A stretch of 64,000 nt of DNA from Actinomycetes bacterium (GTDB lineage: Bacteria > Actinomycetota > Actinomycetes > Mycobacteriales > Mycobacteriaceae): assembly GCA_023404955.1 (NCBI GenBank), contig JAEXZY010000128.1, positions 31,061-95,060 on the forward strand, written 5' to 3'. The notes under the pieces are model-generated. The model did not search any database, had not been told where the DNA came from, and was given only the letters and a program-made list of their open reading frames with translations. Of the stretch, positions 50,613 to 59,166 are shown piece by piece. Every line of letters begins with the position of its first letter. Position 1 is the first letter of the stretch. Position numbers and translations under genes: made by a program.

Positions 50613-51541
50613 GCGGAGACTCCAGCCAGCTGTCCCAGCCGTTCCAGGTCCCGCTCGGCGTGGCTCTGCCGCACGTAGACGGACAGGTCGGCCACCCGCC
50701 GTACGTGTTCGACGTCCAGGCACAGTGGTGCCGGTCCCAGGGCCCGGGCGGTGCGGCCGATTGCCTCCTCCACAGCGGTCTCGGCGACCGCCCGGGCGCG
50801 CCGTGCCCATAATTCGGCCGGTGCCCCAGGATCGGCGTCCACGGCATCGGCCGTGACGTTCAACGTGGCTTCTGCGGCCGCCAGGGCGGCGTCGACAGCG
50901 CCCAGGTGCGCGAGGGCGTGCGCGTCGGCCGCGCCCTCGGCCGCGCGGCGATAGAGAGGCTGGGCGACCGCACGGGCACCGCCGAGCCAGCACGCCGCCA
51001 CCCCCGCGCCGCCGTGCCAAAACCCCGGGCGACTCAGGTAGGCCCCCGGTCCGCCGACCGCCACCGCGGGAGTGCTCTCGAAACTCACGGAGCGGGTGTC
51101 CGATTCGGCCATCCCCGCCGCCTGCCAGGTGCTCGGCAGGGGACGCACTCCCGGCGCGTCGAGGTCGACGGCGAACAGCGCGCGCCCGCCATCGGCCAAC
51201 CGCGCGGTCACCAGCGCGTGCGAGCACAGCCCCGCACCCGAGCACCAGGCCTTCACACCGTCGAGCCGGAACCGGTCACCGTCGACGGTCGCCGACACCA
51301 CCGCATCGGGTGGTTCCGCCGCCCACACTCCCCACCACTGCCCCGGTTCAGGGCGGGGACCGTCGAGTTCGGCGAGGATCGCGACAGCATCGGCGTGCGC
51401 CTCGGCCAGTCGCCCGGCCGTCACGTCCTCCTCGGCCAGCGCGGCCAACCGATGCCACCGTTGCCGGGTCTCACCCCGCCCTGGCAGCGGCAGATCGAGT
51501 TCACCCGCGGCCAACCAGCGCTTGACCAGGCCGACGCTCAC
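50609..51541 (-). CDS. Short acyl-CoA dehydrogenase homologue
   Basis: The 310-residue protein keeps the ACAD middle beta-domain (about 75-175; FRLDGVKAWCSGAGLCSHALVTA, then SVSFESTPAV) and the C-terminal helical bundle ending in YVRQSHAERDLERLG. The N-terminal helical domain is much reduced compared with the usual 380 to 400 residues, and the usual catalytic Glu is not evident. It may be an FAD-binding protein with another reaction, such as an amine or N-hydroxylating oxidase. The GTG at 51541 overlaps the glycosyltransferase stop (GTGA). Confidence 0.8.
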   Translation of the reverse strand: MSVGLVKRWLAAGELDLPLPGRGETRQRWHRLAALAEEDVTAGRLAEAHADAVAILAELDGPRPEPGQWWGVWAAEPPDAVVSATVDGDRFRLDGVKAWCSGAGLCSHALVTARLADGGRALFAVDLDAPGVRPLPSTWQAAGMAESDTRSVSFESTPAVAVGGPGAYLSRPGFWHGGAGVAACWLGGARAVAQPLYRRAAEGAADAHALAHLGAVDAALAAAEATLNVTADAVDADPGAPAELWARRARAVAETAVEEAIGRTARALGPAPLCLDVEHVRRVADLSVYVRQSHAERDLERLGQLAGVSA

Positions 51542-52239
51542 GAGGCTTCTCTTTCGGACAGGCCTTTCAGATCCGCGGCGAAGCCGTCCGGCGCGCGGCC
51601 GTCGACGCGGTCGGACGTGGTCACCGAGAGGTCGCGGTCCCGGTGTACGAGTAGCCGCGCCGACAGGAAGCGGTCCACCAGATCGGCGTCCTCCGCCGTT
51701 GCGAGCGCCCGGAACCCGCCGACGTGCCAGTACGCGGAGGCCCGGAATCCCATGTTGGCGCCGTGCACGTGCGAATGCCCCGGCCCGTCGGCATCGTAGG
51801 CGCGCAGGAAGCTGAGGGTGGCCGCGTCGGAAAGGCTGGGCGAGAACGGGATTCGTACCACTCCGAGCACCATGTCGGCACCGGGCGCCGTCATCCGGAC
51901 CAGCCAGTCCGGGCTGACGACGGTGTCGGCGTCCGTCGTTGCGTACCACGTCGTCGCCCCGTCGTCGCACAACGTCCGCGCGTACTCGAACCCCGCGGCG
52001 CGCGCAGCACCCACGTTCCCGGCCTCGACCGTCACCACGTGGACGTCGGGACCGAACCTGCCGGCCACGTGTTCGCTGCCGTCGTCGCACGCGTCTAGCA
52101 CGACGACGATCAGCACCGGAACAGCTACGGACAGCGCAGCGGTGGTCAGTGCCGTCAGGCACCTGGGTAGTTCCTCCGCTTCGTTGTGAGCGGGCACCAC
52201 CACGACGATCTGTTCCCAGGGGGTCCCCGTGGTGTACAT
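51538..52239 (-). CDS. Family 2 glycosyltransferase
   Basis: The 233-residue GT-A enzyme has IVVVVPAHNEAEELPRCL at the start, the metal-binding motif TTDADTVVSPDWL (about 105-116) and HVHGANMGFRASAYWHVGGF in the acceptor region. No membrane helix is evident. It would transfer a sugar from a nucleotide donor to an unknown acceptor. It is the first gene of the minus-strand cassette GT2-ACAD-PIG-L-methyltransferase, in which each gene overlaps the next by four bases. A palindrome lies just upstream. Confidence 0.88.
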   Translation of the reverse strand: MYTTGTPWEQIVVVVPAHNEAEELPRCLTALTTAALSVAVPVLIVVVLDACDDGSEHVAGRFGPDVHVVTVEAGNVGAARAAGFEYARTLCDDGATTWYATTDADTVVSPDWLVRMTAPGADMVLGVVRIPFSPSLSDAATLSFLRAYDADGPGHSHVHGANMGFRASAYWHVGGFRALATAEDADLVDRFLSARLLVHRDRDLSVTTSDRVDGRAPDGFAADLKGLSEREAS

Positions 52240-52256
52240 GCCGGATAATTAGCCGC

Positions 52257-52269
52257 AAAAGTCACTTTT
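52257..52269. promoter_or_regulatory. AAAAGT-C-ACTTTT palindrome in divergent promoter gap
   Basis: Six-base perfect arms around one C lie in the 43-base gap between the GT2 cassette (minus) and the HAD-menB operon (plus). It is AT-rich in a very GC-rich region and is a candidate operator or bidirectional promoter element. Confidence 0.4.
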
Positions 52270-52282
52270 CACACCTGGCACG

Positions 52283-52993
52283 ATGGTCATCGTGGCCGAT
52301 TCCGTGACCGACCTGGACGCAGTGCTGTTCGACTTCTCGGGCACCCTGTTCCGTCTCGAGGAGGACGACAGCTGGTTCGAGGGCATGACCCTCGACGACG
52401 ACAGAGAAGTGGACGCCCACGTCCAGGCCGAGCTGGTGCACCGGCTGACCGCGCCGACCGGGCACACCGTGTCGATGACCCCCGAAGCGCTGGACGCCTG
52501 GGTCAATCGTGACCTGGCACCGCATCTGCACCGCGAGGCCTACCTGCATGTGCTGCGTGAATCGGGACTGGTCCGCCATCATGCGGAGGAGTTGTACGCG
52601 AGGGTGATCGACCCGGCGTACTGGACGCCCTATCCGGACTCCGCGACCGTCCTCGCCGGGCTGAAACAGCGGGGCATCAAGACGGCCGTGGTGTCCAACA
52701 TCGCGTTCGACATCCGGCCCGCCTTCGAGACGATCGGCGCGGCCGACGACGTCGACGCCTTCGTCCTGTCGTTCGAAGTCGGTGCGACCAAGCCCGATCC
52801 GGCGATCTTCACCGCAGCGCTGGACCGGCTCGGGGTGCCCGCCGAACGCGCCTTGATGGTCGGTGACAGCGACGAGGCCGACGGCGGCGCCCGCGCACTG
52901 GGTTGCCGGTTCGCCCTCGTCGACCCGCTGCCCACCCGGGATCGGCGCGATGGGCTGGTCGCGGCCCTGTGGGCACAGGGCGTCCATCTGTAG
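52283..52993 (+). CDS. HAD-superfamily hydrolase
   Basis: The 236-residue haloacid-dehalogenase-type phosphatase has nucleophile Asp in LFDFSGTLFRL (about 15), motif II Ser in VVSNIAFDI, Lys in VGATKPDPAIF and motif IV VGDSDEADGGA. The usual second Asp of DxDGT is Ser, so the general acid differs. The substrate is unknown. ATG 52283 or GTG 52292 starts it. It is followed after 11 bases by the DDN-like gene and menB, all on one strand. Confidence 0.85.
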   Translation: MVIVADSVTDLDAVLFDFSGTLFRLEEDDSWFEGMTLDDDREVDAHVQAELVHRLTAPTGHTVSMTPEALDAWVNRDLAPHLHREAYLHVLRESGLVRHHAEELYARVIDPAYWTPYPDSATVLAGLKQRGIKTAVVSNIAFDIRPAFETIGAADDVDAFVLSFEVGATKPDPAIFTAALDRLGVPAERALMVGDSDEADGGARALGCRFALVDPLPTRDRRDGLVAALWAQGVHL

Positions 52994-53004
52994 CTTTGAG
53001 AGTC

Positions 53005-53445
53005 ATGGCGAATCCCCGGCCGCCGTGGTGGCTCAAACCGATGAACAAGGTCCTGATGGCAGCGACGCGGATCGGGATCGTCAAAGACGGGCCGATGGTG
53101 CTGACAGTGACGGGCCGCAAGTCCGGCCAACCGCGGTCGACGCCCATCACTCCGTTCGAGGTCGACGGACGGCGCTACGTCGTCGGCGGCTTCCCCGGCG
53201 CCGACTGGGTACGCAACGCGCAGGCCAACCCCGACGCCGTGCTCACGCAGGGCAAGACCCGCCAGCGCGTCCGGATGGTCGAGCTCTCCGCTGAGGAGGC
53301 GCGACCGCTGCTGCGGCAGTTCCCCGTGCTGGTGCCCACCGGAGTGAGCTTCATGCGCAACGCCGGACTGGTCACCGGACCCAACCCCGACGAGTTCGAG
53401 GCGTTGGCCGGGCGCTGCTCGGTGTTCCGGTTCGATACCGTCTGA
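53005..53445 (+). CDS. F420-dependent (DDN-family) oxidoreductase
   Basis: The 146-residue split-barrel protein of the deazaflavin-dependent nitroreductase family has MVLTVTGRKSGQPRSTPITP and VGGFPGADWVRNAQANPDA, both typical of the group. Members use reduced F420 and include Ddn, reported to reduce menaquinone. Position is striking: the stop is 3 bases before the menB start, so a quinone-linked role is plausible but is inference. Confidence 0.88.
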   Translation: MANPRPPWWLKPMNKVLMAATRIGIVKDGPMVLTVTGRKSGQPRSTPITPFEVDGRRYVVGGFPGADWVRNAQANPDAVLTQGKTRQRVRMVELSAEEARPLLRQFPVLVPTGVSFMRNAGLVTGPNPDEFEALAGRCSVFRFDTV

Positions 53446-53448
53446 CGG

Positions 53449-54348
53449 GTGAGCAACCCGTTCGACGCCAGTCTGTGGCAGCCGGTCGCCGGCTTCGAGG
53501 ACCTGACCGACATCACCTACCACCGGCACGTCAGCCAACCGACCGTCCGCGTCGCGTTCGACCGGCCCGAGGTGCGCAACGCATTTCGGCCGCACACCGT
53601 CGACGAGCTGTACCGGGCCCTCGACCACGCCCGGATGAGCTCCGACGTCGGGGTGGTGCTGCTGACCGGCAACGGCCCGTCGCCCAAGGACGGCGGCTGG
53701 GCGTTCTGCTCCGGCGGTGACCAGCGCATCCGGGGCCGCTCCGGCTATCAGTACGCTTCCGGCGACACCGCCGAGACCGTCGACCCGGCCCGCGCCGGCC
53801 GGCTGCACATCCTCGAGGTGCAGCGCCTGATCCGGTTCATGCCGAAGCCGGTGATCTGTCTGGTCAACGGCTGGGCCGCCGGTGGCGGGCATTCGCTGCA
53901 CGTGGTGTGCGACCTGACGCTGGCCTCCCGCGAGCACGCCCGGTTCAAGCAGACCGACGCCGATGTGGGCAGCTTCGACGGTGGCTTCGGCTCGGCGTAT
54001 CTGGCGCGCCAGACCGGCCAGAAGTTCGCCCGCGAGATCTTCTTCCTCGGCCGGCCCTACACCGCCGAACAGATGCACGCGATGGGCGCGGTCAACGAGG
54101 TCGTGGACCATGCCGATCTGGAAACCGTTGCGCTGCAATGGGCCTCGGAGATCAACGGTAAGTCACCGCAGGCGATCCGGATGCTCAAGTACGCGTTCAA
54201 CCTGCTCGACGACGGGCTCGTGGGCCAGCAGCTCTTCGCCGGTGAGGCGACGCGGCTGGCGTACATGACCGACGAGGCCGTCGAGGGGCGCGATGCGTTC
54301 CTGGAGAAGCGCGACCCCGACTGGACTGGATTCCCTCGGTACTTCTAA
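53449..54348 (+). CDS. menB: 1,4-Dihydroxy-2-naphthoyl-CoA synthase MenB
   Basis: This 299-residue crotonase-fold enzyme closes the second ring of the naphthoquinone from o-succinylbenzoyl-CoA. MenB markers are DITYHRHV, FCSGGDQRIRG, GYQYASGDTAETVD, GWAAGGGHSLHVVCDL, the catalytic Asp region VGSFDGGFGSAYLAR and the end FPRYF. It corresponds to Rv0548c. The start is GTG 53449. It is followed by SDR, FadD and glyoxalase genes on the same strand. Confidence 0.97.
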   Translation: MSNPFDASLWQPVAGFEDLTDITYHRHVSQPTVRVAFDRPEVRNAFRPHTVDELYRALDHARMSSDVGVVLLTGNGPSPKDGGWAFCSGGDQRIRGRSGYQYASGDTAETVDPARAGRLHILEVQRLIRFMPKPVICLVNGWAAGGGHSLHVVCDLTLASREHARFKQTDADVGSFDGGFGSAYLARQTGQKFAREIFFLGRPYTAEQMHAMGAVNEVVDHADLETVALQWASEINGKSPQAIRMLKYAFNLLDDGLVGQQLFAGEATRLAYMTDEAVEGRDAFLEKRDPDWTGFPRYF

Positions 54349-54381
54349 AGTCCCCCGCTACTTCTAGAGCAGGAGCTCCCC

Positions 54382-55266
54382 ATGGCACGCAATCCGCTGC
54401 GGCGGCTGGCCGAGCAGGTCGTGCTGACCAGCATGCGGCCGCCGCTGATCCCGACGCTGCTGCAGTACCGGCCCGACCGGGAGACCGTCGACCTGGCGGG
54501 CAAGCGCATCCTGCTGACCGGCGCCTCATCGGGCATCGGAGAGGCCGCGGCCGAGAAGCTGGCCCGCCGCGGCGCGACCGTGATCGCCGTCGCCCGCCGG
54601 CAGGAACTGCTCGATGCGCTGGTCACCCGGATCACCGACGCGGGCGGGACCGCCCGCGCCCACGCCTGCGACCTGTCCGACCTCGACGCGATCGACGCGC
54701 TGGTCGACCGCGTTGCCACCGAGTTCGGCGGCGTCGACATCCTGGTCAACAACGCGGGGCGCTCGATCCGCCGGCCGCTGGCCGAGTCGCTGGACCGTTG
54801 GCACGACGTCGAACGCACGATGACGCTCAACTACTACGGTCCGATGCGGCTGATCCGCGGGCTGGCGCCCGGCATGCTCGAACGTCGCGAAGGGCACATC
54901 ATCAACGTCTCGACCTGGGGCGTGAAGACCGAATCGCCGCCGTTGTTCGGCGCGTACAACGCGTCCAAGGCCGCGCTGTCGTCGATCAGCCGGATCATCG
55001 AAACCGAGTGGGGCGACCGGGGCGTGCACTGCACGACGCTGTACTACCCGCTGGTGAAGACCCCGATGATCGCCCCGACGCGGGCCTACGACGGGCTGCC
55101 CGGGCTGTCGGCGAGCGAGGCGGCCGGCTGGATCGTGACCGCGGCCCGGCACCGGCCGGTGAGCATCGCCCCGCGCATCGCCGTCACCGCGCACGCGATC
55201 AACAGCATCGCCCCCTCAGCGGTCGACTCGATCATGAAGCGTCAGCGCATGCAGCCGCGGCAGTGA
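54382..55266 (+). CDS. SDR oxidoreductase, Rv0547c homologue
   Basis: The 294-residue SDR has TGASSGIGEAAAEKLA at about 51-66, NNAGRSIRRPL, Ser in NVSTWGVKTESP and YNASKAALS at about 195. It matches Rv0547c in length and start (MARNPLRRLAEQVVLTSM). The N-terminal 40 residues precede the usual fold and may bind membrane. GGAGCTCC precedes ATG 54382. Substrate unknown. Its stop overlaps the next gene (GTGA at 55263-55266). Confidence 0.92.
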   Translation: MARNPLRRLAEQVVLTSMRPPLIPTLLQYRPDRETVDLAGKRILLTGASSGIGEAAAEKLARRGATVIAVARRQELLDALVTRITDAGGTARAHACDLSDLDAIDALVDRVATEFGGVDILVNNAGRSIRRPLAESLDRWHDVERTMTLNYYGPMRLIRGLAPGMLERREGHIINVSTWGVKTESPPLFGAYNASKAALSSISRIIETEWGDRGVHCTTLYYPLVKTPMIAPTRAYDGLPGLSASEAAGWIVTAARHRPVSIAPRIAVTAHAINSIAPSAVDSIMKRQRMQPRQ

Positions 55267-56801
55267 CGTTCGGGGGCCTGGCCGACGTCGTCCGCGGGCA
55301 GGGCCGCCAACGCCCTGACGCGCCCGCGCTGATCGTCGGCGACCGCACGATCACCTACGGCGAGCTCGACGCCCGTTCGAACTGCGCGGCCCAGGCCTTC
55401 GCGGCCGCCGGTGTGCGCGCCGGTGATCGGGTGGCCTTCATCGACCGCAACGGCGCCGAGTTCTTCGACGTGATGTTCGGACTCGCCAAACTCGGCGCCG
55501 TGGGTGTGCCGATCAACTGGCGGCTCGCGCCCGCGGAGATGGCGCACATCCTGGCCGACTGCGGGGCCGCCCTCGTCGTGGTCGGCGCCGACTTCTTCGG
55601 CCACCTCGAGGCCATCGAGGACCGATCGAGTGCGCATGTCGTCGCGATCGGCACCCACCCGCGCTGGCCGGACTTCGACACGTGGGTGCAGGGCCACCCG
55701 GCCACCGATCCGGGCGTCGTCACCGGACCCGATGACGTGGTGATGCTGATGTACACATCGGGGACGACGGGTCTGCCGAAGGGCGCGATGCTGTCCAACG
55801 CCAACTACGTCTGCAAGACCGACGGCGTGGCGGGGCCGTGGTGGCTGGACCCCAGCGCGGTCAGCATGGCCGTGATGCCGCTGTTCCACATGGCCGGCTC
55901 GGGCTGGGCGTTCGCCGGCCTGTGGCACGGCGCGGTCACCGTGGTGCTGCGCGACGTCGACCCGGTGGCGATCCTCGACGCGATCGGCGCCCACCGCATC
56001 ACCAACATGCTGGTGGTGCCCGCCGTGATCCGGATGCTGCTCGACACCCCGGGCATCGCGACCGCCGACGTGTCGAGCCTGCGGATCGTCGTGTTCGGCG
56101 CCTCTCCGATCAGCGACGACGTGCTCAGACGTGGTGTGGAACGCTTCGGCGCTGTCTTCGCCCAGGTGTACGGGATGACCGAGACCACGGGGTCGATCAC
56201 CCAGTTGGCGGCCACAGATCTGACCCCGGCGACGATGCGCTCCTGCGGCACGCCGTACCCGTGGGTGCAGCTGCGGATCGTCGACCCCGACGGTTTCGAC
56301 GTGCCGGCCGGAGGGGTTGGCGAGGTGTGGACCCGGTCGGCGCAGAACATGCTGGGCTACTGGCAGAACCCGGCCGCGACGGCCGCGACGCTGACGCCCG
56401 ACGGTTGGCTGCGCACCGGTGACGCCGGCTACCTCGACGCAGCGGGGCGGCTCTACCTGCACGACCGGATCAAGGACATGATCGTCACCGGCGGGGAGAA
56501 CGTGTTCCCCGCCGAGGTCGAGAACGTCCTGATGGCCCACCCCGACGTCGCCGACGTCGCCGTGATCGGGGTGCCCGACGAGCGCTGGGGCGAGGCGGTG
56601 AAGGCGGTCGTGGTGCCCGTAACGGGAGCACACCCGGCCGAGCAGACCCTCATCGAGTTCGCGCGCGAGCATCTCGGCGGTTTCAAGGTGCCCAAAACCG
56701 TCGACTTCGTCGAGGCGCTACCCCGCAACCCGAGCGGCAAGATCTTGAAACGGGCTGTGCGCGAACCCTATTGGCGAGCCGCGGACCGGCCTCTGGGGTG
56801 A
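55263..56801 (+). CDS. Acyl-CoA synthetase (extra FadD in menB operon)
   Basis: The 512-residue AMP ligase has MYTSGTTGLPKGAMLSN (A3), VYGMTETTGS (A5), GWLRTGDAGYLDAAGRL (A7), DRIKDMIVTGGENVFPAEVE (A8) and Lys in LPRNPSGKILKRAVRE (A10). GTG 55263 overlaps the SDR stop, so it is coupled; the frame stays open far upstream only as a shadow. M. tuberculosis has no fadD between Rv0547c and Rv0546c as I recall, so this is an insertion here or a loss there. Substrate unknown. Confidence 0.9.
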   Translation: MTFGGLADVVRGQGRQRPDAPALIVGDRTITYGELDARSNCAAQAFAAAGVRAGDRVAFIDRNGAEFFDVMFGLAKLGAVGVPINWRLAPAEMAHILADCGAALVVVGADFFGHLEAIEDRSSAHVVAIGTHPRWPDFDTWVQGHPATDPGVVTGPDDVVMLMYTSGTTGLPKGAMLSNANYVCKTDGVAGPWWLDPSAVSMAVMPLFHMAGSGWAFAGLWHGAVTVVLRDVDPVAILDAIGAHRITNMLVVPAVIRMLLDTPGIATADVSSLRIVVFGASPISDDVLRRGVERFGAVFAQVYGMTETTGSITQLAATDLTPATMRSCGTPYPWVQLRIVDPDGFDVPAGGVGEVWTRSAQNMLGYWQNPAATAATLTPDGWLRTGDAGYLDAAGRLYLHDRIKDMIVTGGENVFPAEVENVLMAHPDVADVAVIGVPDERWGEAVKAVVVPVTGAHPAEQTLIEFAREHLGGFKVPKTVDFVEALPRNPSGKILKRAVREPYWRAADRPLG

Positions 56802-56818
56802 CGTGATAGACACAGGGC

Positions 56819-57205
56819 ATGGAGATCCTGGCGAGCCGGGTGCTGCTGCGGCCCGCGGACTACGATCGCTCTCTCGCCTTCTACCGCGACGGCCTCGAGT
56901 TGGCGATCGCCCGTGAGTATTCCGGCGGCACCGTGTTCTACGCCGGACAGTCACTGATCGAGATCGCTGGGCACGGGGCGCCTGCCGACGGGACGCCGCC
57001 GTTTCCCGGCGCGCTGTGGCTTCAAGTGCGCGATCTCGCCGCGACCCAGGATGCGTTGCGCGGACGTAGAATTCAGATCACGCGGGAAGCGCGACGGGAG
57101 CCGTGGGGGTTGTCCGAGATGCACGTCAGCGATCCGGACGGGGTCACGTTGATCTTCGTCGAAGTCCCCGACGATCACCCGCTGCGGCGCGACACCCGGG
57201 GCTAG
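56819..57205 (+). CDS. Glyoxalase/bleomycin-resistance-fold protein, Rv0546c homologue
   Basis: The 128-residue vicinal-oxygen-chelate protein has SRVLLRPADYDRSLAFYRDGL at the start, GALWLQVRDLAATQDAL in the middle and SDPDGVTLIFVEVP at the end. It corresponds to Rv0546c. Metal ligands are not all evident; Glu in LIFVE is one candidate. It is the last gene of the plus-strand menB operon. Its stop overlaps the stop of the convergent DUF3349 gene. Confidence 0.9.
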   Translation: MEILASRVLLRPADYDRSLAFYRDGLELAIAREYSGGTVFYAGQSLIEIAGHGAPADGTPPFPGALWLQVRDLAATQDALRGRRIQITREARREPWGLSEMHVSDPDGVTLIFVEVPDDHPLRRDTRG

Positions 57206-57501
57206 CGTGCCGGCGTCGCCAGGGGCCAGCCGACCGACGCCAACCGGGACGCGACCTGATGCATCTCCTCCGGGTTGGGCTCTTTGTCGGTGACCACGTG
57301 GATGGCCGCACGGATTTCCTGCTCGGTGACCTGGTCGGACTCCGAGCCCTTCAGCACGGTCTGGGCCGCCTTGACGACCTCTTCTTCAGTGAGCGTGCGC
57401 GACAGCAGCGCCAGCAGCGGGAAGTAGTCCTTCTGCGGAACACCCTGCGGGTAGCCGTCGTGCAGCCACGTCAGGATGCTGTTCAACGTGTTGTCGGCCA
57501 T
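57202..57501 (-). CDS. DUF3349 protein (copy A)
   Basis: This 99-residue small helical protein begins MADNTLNSILTWLHDGYPQGVP and ends ASRLASVGWPLATPA. Repeated helix-turn units (LTEEEVVKAAQTVL; PNPEEMHQVASRL) fit DUF3349, a family restricted to mycobacteria and relatives and represented by Rv0543c. Function unknown. A second copy lies at 59286-59633 on the other strand. Its gene order is Rv0544c-like upstream and glyoxalase downstream, all part of an inverted block. Confidence 0.88.
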   Translation of the reverse strand: MADNTLNSILTWLHDGYPQGVPQKDYFPLLALLSRTLTEEEVVKAAQTVLKGSESDQVTEQEIRAAIHVVTDKEPNPEEMHQVASRLASVGWPLATPAR

Positions 57502-57511
57502 CGCGGTCAGC

Positions 57512-57796
57512 TCACTTTCCGGGAAGGAAGGGAACGGGGTTGAACCCGAAGTGGTGGTTGATGGTGCCCTTGGTGATGTACAGGATTCCGATCACGATCA
57601 CGACGGCAACGAAGGCGAACAGGACCAGGCCGAGCGCCTTGAGCGCCGGGTTGGGGGCGTCGACCGTTCCGTCGGCCTCGGCACCCCCGGCGCCGCGGGA
57701 GTAGGCGACCAGTCCGACGGCGAACAGCGCGGGCAGACCGGCGCCGAGGACGAGGCCCACGGCGAGCACCTTGAGGATGGCTTCCAGGTAGGACAT
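57512..57796 (-). CDS. Small membrane protein, Rv0544c homologue
   Basis: The 94-residue protein has two membrane helices (about 7-30 and 54-74), an Ala/Gly-rich loop between them (SRGAGGAEADGTVDAPNPA) and a short C-terminal tail NHHFGFNPVPFLPGK. It corresponds in place and size to Rv0544c. The gene is 24 bases downstream of pitA on the same strand, and the DUF3349 gene follows after 10 bases; together they form a pitA operon. It could be an accessory subunit of the transporter. Confidence 0.85.
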   Translation of the reverse strand: MSYLEAILKVLAVGLVLGAGLPALFAVGLVAYSRGAGGAEADGTVDAPNPALKALGLVLFAFVAVVIVIGILYITKGTINHHFGFNPVPFLPGK

Positions 57797-57820
57797 GTGC
57801 GTTCCTTGTCTCGTTGCCGA

Positions 57821-59071
57821 CTAGACCGACGCCGCGGGCTTGTCGGTGGCCTGGGTGAGGTCGCGCGCGTCGGCCGGAACCACCGAGTTGGTGGTCTCGT
57901 CCCAGTCGGCATTGACGTTGTGGTGATTGACCTTCTGCTGCTGGGCGCGCCAGTACATGTAGCCGGACAGGGCCACCAGGATCACGAAGATCAGGCCGTC
58001 ACCGGCGAGTGCGTTGCCGGTGGTCTTCTCGACGATGTGCGACAGCCAGAACGACAGCGCACCGACGATGCCCGCAGCCGGCAGGGTGATCAGCCACGCG
58101 GTGGCCATCCGGCCGGCGACGGCCCAGCGCACCTGCGCGCCCGGCTTGCCGACGCCGCTGCCCAGGATCGATCCGGTGGCGACGTGGGTGGTGGACAGCG
58201 CCATGCCTGCGGCGCTGGAGGACAGGATGATCGCGGCCGACGATGCCTCGGCGGCCAGGCCCTGCGGCGATTCGATCTCGACCAGACCCTTGCCCAGCGT
58301 GCGGATCACGCGCCAGCCGCCGATGTAGGTACCCAGCCCGATGGCCAGGGCGCAGGAGGCGATGATCCAGAACGGGAGACCGTCCTCTTTCACGTTGCCG
58401 GTGAGGTGGCCGGTGGTGATCAGCGCCAGTGCGATGACGCCCATCGTCTTCTGGGCGTCGTTGGTGCCGTGGGCGAGTGCGACGAGCGACGCGGTGGCGA
58501 TCTGGCCCCAGCGGAAGCCTTCTTCGCGACGCTTCTTCAGCACGTTGCGGGTGAGGCGGTAGACGATCCAGGTGCCGCACGCGGCGACCAGGCCCGCGAT
58601 GAACGGGGCCGCCAGCGCGGGGATGATGACCTTGCTGATCACGCCGCTCCAGTTGACCCCTGACGTACCCAGCGCCGCGATGCCCGCGCCGATGAGTCCG
58701 CCGAACAGCGCGTGCGACGAGCTCGACGGGATGCCGAACAGCCAGGTGAGCAGGTTCCACAGGATGCCGCCGATGAGGCCGGCGAAGATGATCGTCAATC
58801 CGGTGGACGCGTCGATTCCTGCGACCAGCGAGCCGGTCTTGCTGTCCTGGATCTTGAGCACCGACGTGGTGACCGTGATCGCGACCTCGACCGACAGGAA
58901 CGCTCCGATGAGGTTCAGCACCCCGGCCAGGATCACCGCCGTCTTGGGCTTGAGAGCACCGGTCGCGATGGACGTCGCCATCGCGTTCCCGGTGTCGTGA
59001 AACCCGTTCGTGAAGTCGAATGCCAACGCCGTGGCAATCAACAGCACGAGGATGATCAGCTCTCCGCTCAT
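57821..59071 (-). CDS. pitA: Low-affinity inorganic phosphate transporter PitA
   Basis: This 416-residue PiT permease has about ten membrane helices and both halves of the family repeat: FDFTNGFHDTGNAMATSIATG near the N terminus and VALAHGTNDAQKTMGVI near 230. It imports metal-phosphate driven by protons. It corresponds to Rv0545c (417 residues). The ATG at 59071 (MSGELIILVLL) is chosen over an in-frame start 23 codons upstream by family length. A GTTCATC direct repeat with 11-base period is about 96 bases upstream. Confidence 0.95.
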   Translation of the reverse strand: MSGELIILVLLIATALAFDFTNGFHDTGNAMATSIATGALKPKTAVILAGVLNLIGAFLSVEVAITVTTSVLKIQDSKTGSLVAGIDASTGLTIIFAGLIGGILWNLLTWLFGIPSSSSHALFGGLIGAGIAALGTSGVNWSGVISKVIIPALAAPFIAGLVAACGTWIVYRLTRNVLKKRREEGFRWGQIATASLVALAHGTNDAQKTMGVIALALITTGHLTGNVKEDGLPFWIIASCALAIGLGTYIGGWRVIRTLGKGLVEIESPQGLAAEASSAAIILSSSAAGMALSTTHVATGSILGSGVGKPGAQVRWAVAGRMATAWLITLPAAGIVGALSFWLSHIVEKTTGNALAGDGLIFVILVALSGYMYWRAQQQKVNHHNVNADWDETTNSVVPADARDLTQATDKPAASV

Positions 59072-59166
59072 GGTGATGATTCTGCTGGCCGACGAGCGTT
59101 TTTGACTAATCGACACAGGCCCTGAATCGAGGTGCCACATGGCACTTTTTCCAAAGCGGGCCAGGT

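Noticed and set aside
54335..54367. Short duplication of the menB tail (GTACTTCTA and CTACTTCTA)
   Set aside because: Nine to ten bases of similarity just after the stop; too short to call a repeat or a functional site.
55242..56672. 476-codon frame antisense to the acyl-CoA ligase
   Set aside because: Shadow of a gene with all ANL motifs; composition is Arg/His/Gly-biased and no start signal is seen.
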